Source: Photobacterium sp. GJ3 (GTDB taxonomy: Bacteria > Pseudomonadota > Gammaproteobacteria > Enterobacterales > Vibrionaceae). From it: a stretch of DNA of 64,000 bases. The notes beneath the pieces are model-generated. The model made no database searches. It saw nothing but the letters and a program-made list of their open reading frames with translations, and was not told where the DNA came from. Each line of letters opens with the position of its first letter. Positions within the stretch are counted from its first letter, which is position 1. Positions 19,126-27,479 of the stretch are shown here, piece by piece. Both the position numbers and the translations under genes were made by a program. The stretch covers positions 868,001 through 932,000 of the forward strand of contig NZ_CP073578.1 in assembly GCF_018199995.1 (NCBI RefSeq), given 5' to 3'.

Positions 19126-19701
19126 TCAATGATTTTGCTGCATAATACTTTGCAGATAATCATAGGTATCCAGACAATCCGGTGCAGTCAACAATGCTTG
19201 TTTCTGGAATGCTGGCATCGGTAAGAGTTCCAGCCAGCGCTGACACAACCAACTCAGATTATTCAGATGTTTCGTCTGGTGCAGTTTATCCAGTTCCGGG
19301 TGGTTCTTAAACATCACATTGAGTTTTTCAGCCAGTTGTTGCTGATCTTGTTTCAAAGCCATATCCGGCCATTGCGGAATTTCTTCCGGTTCAGCATAGA
19401 ACACACCATTATCCGCTTGATGCAATGCCTTGATTCGAAAATTGTTCTGACCATACAGCGTGGCGATCAGGGCGCCGTCCTGACTGGAGATGTCAAAATC
19501 CTCGACAGTCACTCGGGTACCGATATAGCAAAAATGCTGGCCATGTTCGTCTTCATCAAACATGCAGATACCAAACCCATTTTCTGAGGCCAGGGCAACT
19601 TTGAACGTTTCCATCTGGCTGCCAGGTGGGATTCGCACTGGGATCCGACCGCCAGGCAGGATGTGACGCTGTTGAAATATCAATGGGATCATGTCACTCA
19701 T
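19126..19701 (-). CDS. LON substrate-binding-domain protein, likely LuxO/sigma-54 controlled
   Basis: 191 residues, a stand-alone LON N-terminal domain without ATPase or protease parts. It begins MSDMIPLIFQQRHILPGGRIPVRIPPG, and contains FGICMFDEDEHG and the usual LON features IGTRVTVEDFD. Such proteins (COG2802) are widespread and poorly understood. ATG 19701 is preceded by TTGGAG; an upstream GTG at 19758 opens the frame by 19 codons but would lie before the predicted transcript start. A sigma-54 promoter at 19768-19783 and a LuxO-type site pair at 19845-19877 precede it, giving a predicted 5' leader of about 56 nt. If real, expression would be highest at low cell density together with Qrr1. 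Confidence 0.88.
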   Translation of the reverse strand: MSDMIPLIFQQRHILPGGRIPVRIPPGSQMETFKVALASENGFGICMFDEDEHGQHFCYIGTRVTVEDFDISSQDGALIATLYGQNNFRIKALHQADNGVFYAEPEEIPQWPDMALKQDQQQLAEKLNVMFKNHPELDKLHQTKHLNNLSWLCQRWLELLPMPAFQKQALLTAPDCLDTYDYLQSIMQQNH

Positions 19702-19767
19702 AGTCGGCTCCAATTTTTTCATTTTCATTGGACTTTTTGTCTTTTCGGTAATGCTCACTCATAACAC

Positions 19768-19783
19768 TGCAAATTAGATGCCG
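19768..19783 (-). promoter_or_regulatory. Candidate sigma-54 promoter of the LON-domain gene
   Basis: CGGCAT-CTAAT-TTGCA on the minus strand keeps GG and GC exactly ten bases apart and has a perfect -12 element; the -24 element differs from TGGCAC at two positions. Predicted start near 19757, 56 nt before the chosen ATG. Confidence 0.65.
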
Positions 19784-19844
19784 GATTTTTTTGCCCAGAA
19801 TCACGCTGTCATGAAAATGCCATCGATTCGATATGCAATTCGCT

Positions 19845-19877
19845 TTGCAAAATGCAAAATCAGCGTGCAATTTGCGT
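19845..19877. promoter_or_regulatory. Candidate LuxO enhancer pair upstream of the LON-domain gene
   Basis: TTGCAAAATGCAA at 19845-19857 is a perfect TTGCA-N3-TGCAA motif. A weaker copy GTGCAATTTGCGT (10 of 13 bases in the pattern) is at 19865-19877. Centres are 20 bp apart and about 94 and 114 bp upstream of the predicted start, mirroring the qrr1 pair (19 bp apart, one perfect and one weak site). Confidence 0.68.
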
Positions 19878-19914
19878 CATATCTTGCGTTTCACGATCAC
19901 GAACAGGGTAAGCG

Positions 19915-20142
19915 TTACTTTTGGTTCGCGATAATTTTCATGGCAGCATCACTGGGCAGTAATTCAAGATGATTCTGTTCATCAAAATACCACCCCTTGA
20001 TGAGCCCTTTGGCTCTCATGTCAACAAATCCATCAATGACCTGTTTGGCTTGTACGCGGGCCAGTTGTGCATCGATGCCTTCTTCTCGCTGCAAGTAGAC
20101 AGCAATGTCTTCGAGCGTTGCGCATTCAACAATGTCTGACAT
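19915..20142 (-). CDS. Small cytoplasmic protein of unknown function (75 aa)
   Basis: 75 residues with a strong GGGGGAG site before ATG 20142. It has an acidic helical N-terminal half (DIVECATLEDIAVYLQREEG) and a basic-acidic mixed C-terminal half ending SDAAMKIIANQK. There is no signal peptide or membrane helix. I do not recognise the family. It lies upstream of the LON-domain gene on the same strand, but the LuxO/sigma-54 control region falls between them, so the two probably have separate promoters. Confidence 0.75.
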   Translation of the reverse strand: MSDIVECATLEDIAVYLQREEGIDAQLARVQAKQVIDGFVDMRAKGLIKGWYFDEQNHLELLPSDAAMKIIANQK

Positions 20143-20359
20143 AACTCCCCCTCGACCTGATCAAGGACAATAAAACGCTACTCCTTTGTAGTATTGTCGC
20201 AAGTCTGAGTGAGGGGTAGACTTAAAAAGGTAATTCTCAATTATTTGTCAATCAGAGTGAAACTCTGGTAGTGTGAATTTACAACGCTGTTGTGTGTTTT
20301 CTGTAAAGAGTGTGAAAGTTCTTTGTAAAAATATCTGACACATACGCATAACTGCCATC
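20143..20359. other. Promoter region upstream of the moaA leader
   Basis: AT-rich gap between the divergent 75-aa gene and the moaA riboswitch. Promoters for both must lie here. No further motif was identified with confidence. Confidence 0.4.
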
Positions 20360-20480
20360 ATAACTCCGAGCGGTATGTCTCTAAGTCACTTGTGATATGG
20401 GGCTGTCGCCAGTAGTCGGCATGGTGCCGGACTGCTCAGGGCTAGTTCAGAAATGGACTCGCCTCCCGTATTTGGAAAGG
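20360..20480 (+). promoter_or_regulatory. Molybdenum-cofactor (Moco) riboswitch of the moa operon
   Basis: The leader before moaA has the conserved ends of the Moco RNA motif: ACTCCGAGC at about 20363 and GCCTCCCGTA followed by GGAAAGG at about 20461-20480. The middle can fold into several hairpins (for example GTCGGCATGGTGCCGGAC). The last conserved segment contains the moaA ribosome site, which suggests control of translation by cofactor binding, as for E. coli moaA. Confidence 0.78.
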
Positions 20481-20486
20481 TGTTCC

Positions 20487-21476
20487 GTGGCTCAACAATT
20501 TGAAGATAATTTTCAGCGCAAGTTTTATTACTTGCGCCTGTCGATCACTGATGTCTGTAATTTCAGGTGTACCTATTGCCTGCCCGATGGCTATCACCCT
20601 GAAAAAGGAAGGAAACCTTCCTTCCTGACGCTGGATGAAATCCGTCGTGTCACTGCCGCTTTTGCGGACTGTGGGACAACCAAAGTCCGGATCACCGGCG
20701 GTGAGCCGAGTTTGCGGCGAGACTATACAGACATTATCCATACTGTTGCTTCGCAACCTGGTATCGAGAAAGTGGCTACGACCACGAACGGTTACCGGAT
20801 GGCTAAGCATGTCCATGAATGGCGTGCCGCAGGACTGACCCACATTAATGTCAGTGTGGACAGCCTGGACCCACGTCAATTCCATCAAATTACCGGCGAG
20901 AATCTTTTTCATCAGGTGATGGCTGGGATTGATGCCGCTTTTGATGCAGGTTATGAGCAGATCAAAGTGAACACGGTGTTGCTCAAAGGCATGAATGCTG
21001 AGCAATTACCCCAGTTCCTGGCCTGGATCAAAACACGTCCGATTCAACTCCGGTTTATTGAACTCATGCAGACAGGGGAGATGGATACTCTGTTTCAGAA
21101 TCATCATGTCTCGGGTGTCAGTATCCGCAATACACTGATTGCGAATGGTTGGTTACTGAAAGCGAAAAGTCTGAATGATGGCCCTGCACAGGTGTTTTAT
21201 CACCCGGACTACCTTGGTGAAATTGGTCTGATCATGCCTTATGAAAAAGGGTTTTGTACCACCTGTAACCGTCTGCGCGTTTCTGCACGGGGGAAATTGC
21301 ATCTGTGTTTGTTTGGCGATCATGGCGTTGAGTTACGTGATTTGCTGAGTGGTGACCATCAACACGATGCGCTGATTGCCCGGATTCGCGGCGGACTGAA
21401 TGAGAAATCCGTAAGCCACTATTTACTGGAAGGCAATACAGGTATGACACCGCATCTGGCATCTATCGGCGGTTGA
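20487..21476 (+). CDS. moaA: GTP 3',8-cyclase MoaA
   Basis: 329 residues from GTG 20487, equal to E. coli MoaA; the open frame runs 30 codons upstream but that stretch is the riboswitch. It is a radical-SAM enzyme making 3',8-cyclo-7,8-dihydro-GTP, the first step of molybdenum-cofactor synthesis. The radical-SAM cluster is CNFRCTYC, the second cluster is [10 protein letters not shown] plus LHLC, and the C-terminus is the activity-essential GG. AAAGG lies upstream. moaC, moaD and moaE follow; no moaB is present in this operon. Confidence 0.96.
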   Translation: MAQQFEDNFQRKFYYLRLSITDVCNFRCTYCLPDGYHPEKGRKPSFLTLDEIRRVTAAFADCGTTKVRITGGEPSLRRDYTDIIHTVASQPGIEKVATTTNGYRMAKHVHEWRAAGLTHINVSVDSLDPRQFHQITGENLFHQVMAGIDAAFDAGYEQIKVNTVLLKGMNAEQLPQFLAWIKTRPIQLRFIELMQTGEMDTLFQNHHVSGVSIRNTLIANGWLLKAKSLNDGPAQVFYHPDYLGEIGLIMPYEKGFCTTCNRLRVSARGKLHLCLFGDHGVELRDLLSGDHQHDALIARIRGGLNEKSVSHYLLEGNTGMTPHLASIGG

Positions 21477-21508
21477 TGTCTTTCAACAGAATAAAAGAAG
21501 AGAATTCA

Positions 21509-22006
21509 ATGACTGAACTGACTCATATTAATGCTTCCGGTGAAGCCAACATGGTTGATGTTTCTGCCAAAGCGGACACCGTCCGGGAGGCAAGAGCGGA
21601 AGCTTTTGTCTCGATGTCGGAGGAAACACTGGCCCTCATTCTTTCCGGTCAGCATCATAAAGGTGATGTCTTCGCCACAGCCAGAATTGCGGGGATTCAG
21701 GCTGCCAAGAAAACCTGGGATTTGATTCCATTATGCCATCCGCTTTTATTGTCGAAAGTGGAAGTCCAGCTTGAACCCGTCCCGGAGCACAATCAGGTCC
21801 GAATTGTCTCAGCCTGTAAGCTTGCGGGGAAAACCGGTGTGGAAATGGAAGCCCTGACTGCAGCCTCAGTTGCTGCGCTGACGATTTATGACATGTGTAA
21901 AGCGGTTCAGAAAGACATGGTGATCGGACCCGTCAGATTGCTGGAAAAACGGGGTGGCAAATCCGGTGATTTCTTCGCTGGCACGGCACAACAGGGAGAA
22001 TGCTGA
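21509..22006 (+). CDS. moaC: Cyclic pyranopterin monophosphate synthase MoaC
   Basis: 165 residues from ATG 21509, preceded by GAAGAG; 12 further codons are open upstream but do not resemble MoaC. It turns the MoaA product into cPMP. Conserved blocks are [18 protein letters not shown], the active-site LIPLCHPL, and [19 protein letters not shown]. Its stop overlaps the moaD start as TGATG. Confidence 0.97.
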   Translation: MTELTHINASGEANMVDVSAKADTVREARAEAFVSMSEETLALILSGQHHKGDVFATARIAGIQAAKKTWDLIPLCHPLLLSKVEVQLEPVPEHNQVRIVSACKLAGKTGVEMEALTAASVAALTIYDMCKAVQKDMVIGPVRLLEKRGGKSGDFFAGTAQQGEC

Positions 22007-22251
22007 TGATTACCGTGATGTTCTTCGCTCAGGTACGGGAACTCGTTGGGGCGGATCGAATCGAGGTGGCCGCTGATTTTTCTGATGCGGAAGCCTTGCG
22101 TGCCTATTTATCCTCTCAAGGAGACAAGTGGGCGCTGGCGCTCGATGCGCAACGTTTGCTGGTGGCTGTCAATCAGACGATTACCGCTTTCGATACACCT
22201 TTACAGGATGGCGATGAAGTGGCGTTCTTTCCACCGGTCACCGGAGGTTAA
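22006..22251 (+). CDS. moaD: Molybdopterin synthase small subunit MoaD
   Basis: 81 residues from ATG 22006, matching the E. coli start MIKVLFF (here MITVMFF) and with AGGGAG seven bases upstream; an ATG six bases earlier is less well placed. Ubiquitin-like sulfur carrier ending in the essential GG (FFPPVTGG), which is activated by MoeB. Coupled to moaC by overlap and to moaE by adjacency. Confidence 0.95.
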   Translation: MITVMFFAQVRELVGADRIEVAADFSDAEALRAYLSSQGDKWALALDAQRLLVAVNQTITAFDTPLQDGDEVAFFPPVTGG

Positions 22252-22253
22252 TG

Positions 22254-22721
22254 ATGACTAACGCGCAAAATGTGACTGACAGTATTCGGGTGCAAACGGA
22301 AGACTTTGACGTGGGTCAGGAGTATGGCTGTCTGGCACAGGGTTCTCAGGCGGGGGCCGTGGTTACTTTTACCGGCAAAGTTCGCGATATGAATTTAGGG
22401 GAATCGGTGACAAGCCTGACCCTGGAGCATTATCCGGGAATGACTGAGAAATCTCTGGCAGGTATTGTGGCTCAGGCAAAAACACGATGGCCTTTGCTTG
22501 CCGTGACCGTGATACATCGTGTCGGGCACCTGACATCTGGAGACCAGATCGTGTTTGTCGGTGTGTCCAGTGCACACCGTGGCGCAGCCTTTCAGGCGTG
22601 TGAATTCATCATGGATTATCTGAAAACCGAAGCCCCATTCTGGAAAAAAGAAGTCAGGGAAGGAGAGTCGAAATGGGTGGATGCCCGAGAAAGTGATCAA
22701 GCAGCGCGGCAACGCTGGTAA
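22254..22721 (+). CDS. moaE: Molybdopterin synthase catalytic subunit MoaE
   Basis: 155 residues from the second of two adjacent ATGs; GGAGG at the end of moaD is better spaced for it than for ATG 22251. MoaE uses the MoaD thiocarboxylate to place the dithiolene on cPMP. Conserved features are GAVVTFTGKVRD, LEHYPGMTEK, VIHRVGHL, SSAHRGAAFQAC and the catalytic Lys region FWKKE. It is the last gene of the operon; a long hairpin follows at 22751. Confidence 0.96.
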   Translation: MTNAQNVTDSIRVQTEDFDVGQEYGCLAQGSQAGAVVTFTGKVRDMNLGESVTSLTLEHYPGMTEKSLAGIVAQAKTRWPLLAVTVIHRVGHLTSGDQIVFVGVSSAHRGAAFQACEFIMDYLKTEAPFWKKEVREGESKWVDARESDQAARQRW

Positions 22722-22750
22722 AAATGTTGTTTAATAATTTCCTTCCCCCT

Positions 22751-22786
22751 GTTTTTCTCTAGCTTCTCGAGAAGATAGAGAAAAAC
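22751..22786 (+). terminator. Long perfect hairpin after moaE
   Basis: GTTTTTCTCTA pairs with TAGAGAAAAAC (11 bp), with an inner palindrome CTTCTCGAGAAG between them. It is 30 bp downstream of moaE. No U tract follows, so termination is likely but not certain. Confidence 0.5.
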
Positions 22787-23124
22787 ACCCATATCAAACC
22801 CAGGAGTGGTTTTTACCTCTTAAAGTTAAAGTGTTTTTGATGTTTTCATCTTCTCATTTGATCGAAAGTGGAATAATGCTTTGTTCGTGTTTGCATAATT
22901 TTTCGAAATAAATGCATTGAAAGCATTGTGAGCTAACTAATCGTTGAGAGGCAGTTTTTTGCACCGCTGACGGTATCATACATTGCGTTAACAACATAAA
23001 GTGTGAAATTTGACACTTTTTTGTGGCAATAGAAAATCGAGTTTCGGCAAAAGTTCCAAAAAAGTTTTATATCATTTTTATTCCATTTTTGACCCACTTA
23101 TAACCTTTTATGATTAATCCACCA

Positions 23125-23151
23125 TTCAGCTTTGTGAATACATAAGCTGAA
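23125..23151. repeat. Inverted repeat upstream of the porin gene
   Basis: TTCAGCTT at 23125-23132 and AAGCTGAA at 23144-23151 form 8-bp arms. A second, interleaved pair (GAATAC / GTATTC) lies within the next few bases. It is about 220 bp before the porin start and may be a regulator site or a cruciform. Confidence 0.4.
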
Positions 23152-23368
23152 AGTATTCATTGAAAACCATTAACTATGATTTTTTATTCTTTTTTTATGG
23201 GTTTATATTCGCAGTGGATCATGATCACATTTCAACTTTTGGTGGTTTTTTGTCCTATTTTGTTGCGCTATTGTTGAAATGTTCTATTGCGTGGTCATTC
23301 AGTGCCTGTTAAGTTTTTGTCGTCCTTGGATGGGGCCAAATAACACAAAATAGTTACAGGAATGTAAA

Positions 23369-24496
23369 ATGAAAAAGACACTTTTAGCAGTAGCAATTCC
23401 TACCTTACTGATTGCAAACGCAGCGAATGCTTATGAACTCGTTAACGAAGAAGGAAAGTTCGTTAACTTCTACGGTCAACTACGTACTCAAGTAGAAAAA
23501 TACGAAAATAAAGACGTAACTCTGAACGCGGGTTCTTCACGTGCCGGTGTTGACGCAAAATATGCGGTTAATGACTCTCTGGATGTGATCGGTAAAGTTG
23601 AATTTGGCGTAGGTTATAAAGAAGGTTCTTATGACCTGGCAAACCGGCTGCACTTTGCGGGTTTAGCTTCTCAGGCCGGTACTTTCACTTTTGGTCGCCA
23701 GTGGATTTCTGCTGATGATGTTTGGGGCGCTGATTACTCTTACTTCTTCGGGGGGACTGGTATCAGTCAGACTTCTGAGAAACTGTCCGGCGGTCGCCAT
23801 GACTCTGCTATCAAGTACAAATTCGAAGGCGAAAGCTTCTGGGTAAACTCTACTTTTGGTCTGTCTGAAGATGATACAAACCAAGAGTTAGCGGAGCTGT
23901 TTGTTGGTACAAGTATCAGCAACTTCAACTTCCACGTGGGTGGTGGTTACAACCGCGATAAATCTTTCTCCATGGGTGAGAATGAAACAACATCAAATGT
24001 GCCTGTCGATAACAATAAAGACGGCGTTAATGATGGTTTCACGACAGTAACAAGCAAGACTGATGTTACTGCAGACATCGCAAACACTTATTTTGAAGGG
24101 ACTGTCGAAGGTACGTTTGGCCCTGCTACAATCGGTTTCAGCTATAACAATGGCTCATTTGAGCAAAAGAATACTGGCACAAAGCGTACTGTTGACGTAG
24201 ACAGTTTCATGCTGGCGGCAACTTACAGTGTTGCAAGCAATGCAAGCATCTACGGTGGTTATGAGTTCTCTGATTTTGAAGCAGAAAATGGTACTCAGAG
24301 CATGTCTGATGACTACACCGTGATTTATCTGGGCGGTGTGTATCACCTGAACAGCTGGTCACGCGTGTATGCTGAATATGGCTATGCAGACGGCGCAACC
24401 ATCGGTTATGACAACAACGATGCAGACATCACTGTTGCTCGTGGCGTAAAAGATGCTGAAAGTTCATTCGCCGTTGGTTACCGCGTTTACTGGTAA
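23369..24496 (+). CDS. General outer-membrane porin, OmpU/OmpL-like
   Basis: 375 residues. A 21-residue signal peptide ends ANAANA; the mature barrel starts YELVNEEGKFVNFYGQLRT. Typical Gram-negative porin features are FTFGRQW, alternating strands rich in Tyr and Gly, and a C-terminal aromatic ending SSFAVGYRVYW. Such porins are trimeric channels and, in Vibrionaceae, are often controlled by ToxR. Codon choice is strongly biased towards preferred codons, as expected for a very abundant protein. A terminator follows at 24543. Confidence 0.93.
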   Translation: MKKTLLAVAIPTLLIANAANAYELVNEEGKFVNFYGQLRTQVEKYENKDVTLNAGSSRAGVDAKYAVNDSLDVIGKVEFGVGYKEGSYDLANRLHFAGLASQAGTFTFGRQWISADDVWGADYSYFFGGTGISQTSEKLSGGRHDSAIKYKFEGESFWVNSTFGLSEDDTNQELAELFVGTSISNFNFHVGGGYNRDKSFSMGENETTSNVPVDNNKDGVNDGFTTVTSKTDVTADIANTYFEGTVEGTFGPATIGFSYNNGSFEQKNTGTKRTVDVDSFMLAATYSVASNASIYGGYEFSDFEAENGTQSMSDDYTVIYLGGVYHLNSWSRVYAEYGYADGATIGYDNNDADITVARGVKDAESSFAVGYRVYW

Positions 24497-24542
24497 TCAC
24501 GACGTTTGACCGCAGTGCGTAACTTGCAAATACTACTGCCTG

Positions 24543-24567
24543 AACCCGGTGCCTTGGTGCCGGGTTT
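24543..24567 (+). terminator. Porin gene terminator
   Basis: AACCCGG...CCGGGTT stem with an inner GCC/GGT pairing, 46 bp after the porin stop; a short T-rich stretch follows. Confidence 0.6.
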
Positions 24568-24596
24568 ATGTCTATTAGGCAGCAGAAAAAGCAAGC

Positions 24597-24624
24597 AAAA
24601 AAATAGCCCCATTCGGGGCTATTT
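24597..24624 (-). terminator. Strong terminator on the minus strand
   Basis: AAATAGCCCC-GAAT-GGGGCTATTT followed by seven U's when read on the minus strand. It ends the small minus-strand gene at 24656-24757 and can also act as a back-up for the porin transcript. Confidence 0.8.
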
Positions 24625-24655
24625 CATTTCAGAAAATCTCAGATAACAGTCGACT

Positions 24656-24757
24656 TTATTTGATGCTTTCTTCGTCTTTCACTTTTCGTGCTGGTGGCAT
24701 GTAGCCATGACGGACTCGTGAAGGGCTGGGGCGTGAAGCGCCACCTGCTGGTCTCAT
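24656..24757 (-). CDS. Candidate small basic protein of 33 residues
   Basis: An open frame of 33 codons starts ATG 24757 (MRPAGGASRPSPSRVRHGYM) and ends ...ARKVKDEESIK. It is rich in Arg, Ser and Pro and strongly basic before the acidic tail. A GAGAG stretch stands before the ATG. A strong terminator on the same strand begins 32 bp after the stop, and no other gene explains that terminator. The upstream sequence could hold its promoter. I do not recognise the family. An RNA gene in this place is an alternative. Confidence 0.5.
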   Translation of the reverse strand: MRPAGGASRPSPSRVRHGYMPPARKVKDEESIK

Positions 24758-25126
24758 AGTTTACTCTCGATCACTCACGTTTTTTCAGGAACAGGTTGTA
24801 TTGGAAGTGTCATCACTGCTGCTGATTGAATAACCCTGCCAATGACGCAAATATTAGCGCTAAATGTTCGGCTGAGATACTCGAAAATGACAGTGGAATG
24901 CAATTGTGAAAACAAAATCTAACAGCGTTTTTTTTATATGCTTTTGTTCTTAAAAACAGCGTTCAGCAGAGCAGGATATATTGTGCCATAGTTAATCATT
25001 GTGGCTGATATCAACTGAGCGAATTTCGAAAATGCTGGATGGCATTGTAACAGTCAGGCATTCGTTTAAAAGTCATGTGGTTACAGCTCACGACGGCGAT
25101 TTCTTTTGTCAAACAAGGGAGGCGTT
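24758..25126. other. Gap between two small genes
   Basis: 369 bp with no open frame that looks coding. It must hold the promoters of the divergent small genes on either side. No known motif was recognised. Confidence 0.4.
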
Positions 25127-25297
25127 ATGAAGCACAGACGAGTATCCAACAAGCGAGTCAAACAATTGCTGGAAGAAGCCGGAATCAGAGATCCGCATCA
25201 GGACGCAATACGTCACGATTCTGACACGATGCGTGAACATCAACAGCGTCAGCAGACCAATGATAAAGATTTTACGATTGAGTCTGATCGAAAATAA
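25127..25297 (+). CDS. Small charged protein of unknown function (56 aa)
   Basis: 56 residues from ATG 25127, with GGGAGG four bases upstream; seven more codons are open upstream but the ribosome site decides the start. The sequence is hydrophilic and basic-to-acidic (MKHRRVSNKRVKQLLEEAG, then HDSDTMREHQQRQQTNDKDF). No signal peptide or membrane helix. A good terminator follows at 25312. The family was not recognised. Confidence 0.7.
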   Translation: MKHRRVSNKRVKQLLEEAGIRDPHQDAIRHDSDTMREHQQRQQTNDKDFTIESDRK

Positions 25298-25750
25298 GAT
25301 GATTTCATTTCAAAAAGCGTCATTTTTGGCGCTTTTTTTGTGGGCATTGATCAAGATTTCATATTTTCCAGATTGAATATATTTTCTCATTTGTATCTTC
25401 ACCGATTAAAATAGCGATTTTCTGGGTTTTAATGCATTTAATTTGATTAATTATCCATGTTATCAGTATGTTTGGCTGTATCGACTGTTTGAGGCAGTGA
25501 TTGCGGCCTATCTCTCTGTTTTGGTGATTCCTGTTGGTTTTATTGTCTGATCTAATCGATTTTATGAGGTGTGATCTCTGTTTTTGTGATGATTTTATGG
25601 CAAATATTGTTAGTTACTGTTAAAGTTCCCAATCAATTCTTCGGTCAAAATTGTATTGTTAATTGGAATAACAATGCATGAAAAAAACTTCTCGTTTACC
25701 TGACTGAAGAACGCCATGGACGCAATGAAATAATGTATTGGAGATAATGC
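25298..25750. other. Long leader/promoter region of the opp operon
   Basis: About 450 bp, AT-rich, with the terminator of the small gene at its left end (25312-25339). The rest is presumably the oppA promoter and 5' leader. oppA leaders in enteric bacteria are sRNA targets; no specific site could be assigned here. Confidence 0.5.
25312..25339 (+). terminator. Terminator of the 56-aa gene
   Basis: AAAAAGCG and CGCTTTTT form the stem around TCATTTTTGG, followed by more T's. Confidence 0.75.
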
Positions 25751-27382
25751 ATGTTTAAGAACAAAATTACTCAGGCACTTCTGCTGGGCGCAGGTGTTTC
25801 TGTTGCTGCGGCTTCTTTTTCGACAATGGCTGCGCAAGTTCCTGCTGGTGTCAAACTGGCTGATAAGCAGGAACTGGTACGCGGTAATGGTACTGAAGTG
25901 GCTTCAATTGACCCTCACAAAACTGAAGGTGTGCCTGAGTCTCACGTGATTCGCGACTTGCTGGAAGGACTGGTTAACCAGGATGGTAACGGAAATACAG
26001 TTCCAGGGGTTGCTGAGCGTTGGGAAACCAAAGATAACCGCACCTTTATTTTCCATCTTCGTAAAAATGCGCAGTGGTCAAATGGTGATCCGGTGACGGC
26101 CCACGATTTTGTCTACAGCTTCAAACGTGCCGTTGATCCAGCGACTGCATCTCCTTATTCATGGTATCTGGAAATGACGACCATGCAGAATGCTGCCGAT
26201 ATTATTGCCGGAAAGAAAACCAAAGACACCCTGGGTGTTTTTGCGGACGATGATCATACGTTGCGCATTGAACTGGAGCAGGCTGTTCCATATTTCGTGA
26301 AGATGATGGGTCACACTACGGTCAAACCAGTGAACCAGAAAGTGGTTGAGAAATTTGGTGATGACTGGACGAAGCCAGAAAACTTCGTGGGTAACGGTGC
26401 TTATGTACTGGATAAGTGGGTTGTCAACGAACGTATTGAAATGGTTCGTAACAAGCACTACTGGGACAACAAAAACACCGTGATCAACAAAGTCACTTAT
26501 TTGCCGATTGAGAATCAGGTTGCTGAAATGAACCGATTCCTGGCGGGTGAAATTGATATCACGAACGAACTGCCGAATGAGCATTTCCGTCGCCTGGAAA
26601 AAGAACATCCTGAGGATGTGGCAATTTCTGGAAACCTGTGCTCTTACTACTACGGTTTTAATAACGAAAAAGCACCATTCAATGATGTGCGTGTCCGTAA
26701 AGCGCTGACTTATGCGATTGACCGTGACATTATCACCAAAGCGCTGTTGGGCCAGGGCCAGAAACCTGCTTATTTCCTGACACCAGAAATCACCGCAGGA
26801 TTCGATCCGGTTGCACCTGAGTATGCAAACCTGACTCAGAAAGAGCGCGTTGAAAAAGCAAAAGAATTGCTGAAAGAAGCAGGTTTTGACAGCAGCAATC
26901 CGCTGAACTTCACCCTGCTTTATAACACTTCAGAAAACCACAAGAAAATTGCAGTTGCGATTGCCTCGATGTGGAAGAAAAATCTGGGTGTGACTGCCGA
27001 GCTGGAAAACCAGGAGTGGAAGACTTACCTGGATAACCGTCGTCAGGGTAACTTCGAAGTGACCCGTGCCGGCTGGTGTGGTGACTATAACGAAGCATCC
27101 AGCTTCCTGTCACTGATGCAAAGTAACAACTCTTCAAATGACCCTCGCTATCACAGCAAAGCGTATGACACCATCATGGCGAAAGCGCTTGATTCAACTT
27201 CCGACGCTGAGCGTGAAGCACTGTACGTAGAAGCTGAAAAACTGCTGGCGAAAGATATGCCAATCGCGCCTATCTATCAGTATGTGAAAGCTCGTCTGGT
27301 AAACCCACACGTCGGTGGTTACCCACGTAACAACGCCGAAGATAAGATGTTTACGAAAGACATGTACATCATTGCTGAATAA
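25751..27382 (+). CDS. oppA: Oligopeptide ABC transporter, periplasmic binding protein OppA
   Basis: 543 residues, with a signal peptide ending STMAA and a mature start QVPAGVKLADKQELVRGNGTE. Family SBP_bac_5: signatures VASIDPHKTEGVPES, LRKNAQWSNGDPVTAHDF and TYAIDRDIITKALLG are clear. It captures short peptides in the periplasm for OppBCDF. GGAG stands nine bases before the ATG. It is the first gene of oppABCDF; the 97-bp gap to oppB probably lowers expression of the membrane genes. Confidence 0.97.
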   Translation: MFKNKITQALLLGAGVSVAAASFSTMAAQVPAGVKLADKQELVRGNGTEVASIDPHKTEGVPESHVIRDLLEGLVNQDGNGNTVPGVAERWETKDNRTFIFHLRKNAQWSNGDPVTAHDFVYSFKRAVDPATASPYSWYLEMTTMQNAADIIAGKKTKDTLGVFADDDHTLRIELEQAVPYFVKMMGHTTVKPVNQKVVEKFGDDWTKPENFVGNGAYVLDKWVVNERIEMVRNKHYWDNKNTVINKVTYLPIENQVAEMNRFLAGEIDITNELPNEHFRRLEKEHPEDVAISGNLCSYYYGFNNEKAPFNDVRVRKALTYAIDRDIITKALLGQGQKPAYFLTPEITAGFDPVAPEYANLTQKERVEKAKELLKEAGFDSSNPLNFTLLYNTSENHKKIAVAIASMWKKNLGVTAELENQEWKTYLDNRRQGNFEVTRAGWCGDYNEASSFLSLMQSNNSSNDPRYHSKAYDTIMAKALDSTSDAEREALYVEAEKLLAKDMPIAPIYQYVKARLVNPHVGGYPRNNAEDKMFTKDMYIIAE

Positions 27383-27479
27383 TAAACAGCAAGAATCAAA
27401 AAAATAAGACTAGTCTGCATCTCCTTGATTGATCAGGGAGATGCAGCCCTTCTGTCACAGCTTATAGTCGGTAACAATT

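Larger units (their letters stand above)
22722..23368. other. Long AT-rich region upstream of the porin gene
   Basis: 647 bp without a convincing gene. It holds the moa-operon hairpin (22751-22786), an inverted repeat at 23125-23151 and many A/T tracts of the kind bound by H-NS or ToxR-type regulators. The long leader fits a strongly regulated outer-membrane protein gene. Confidence 0.5.

Noticed and set aside
19758-19758. GTG 19758 as start of the LON-domain gene
   Set aside because: It lies at or before the predicted sigma-54 transcript start, and ATG 19701 has its own ribosome site and fits the family.
19783-19794. Plus-strand sigma-54 promoter in the same gap
   Set aside because: GG and GC are only 8 bases apart, which sigma-54 does not use.
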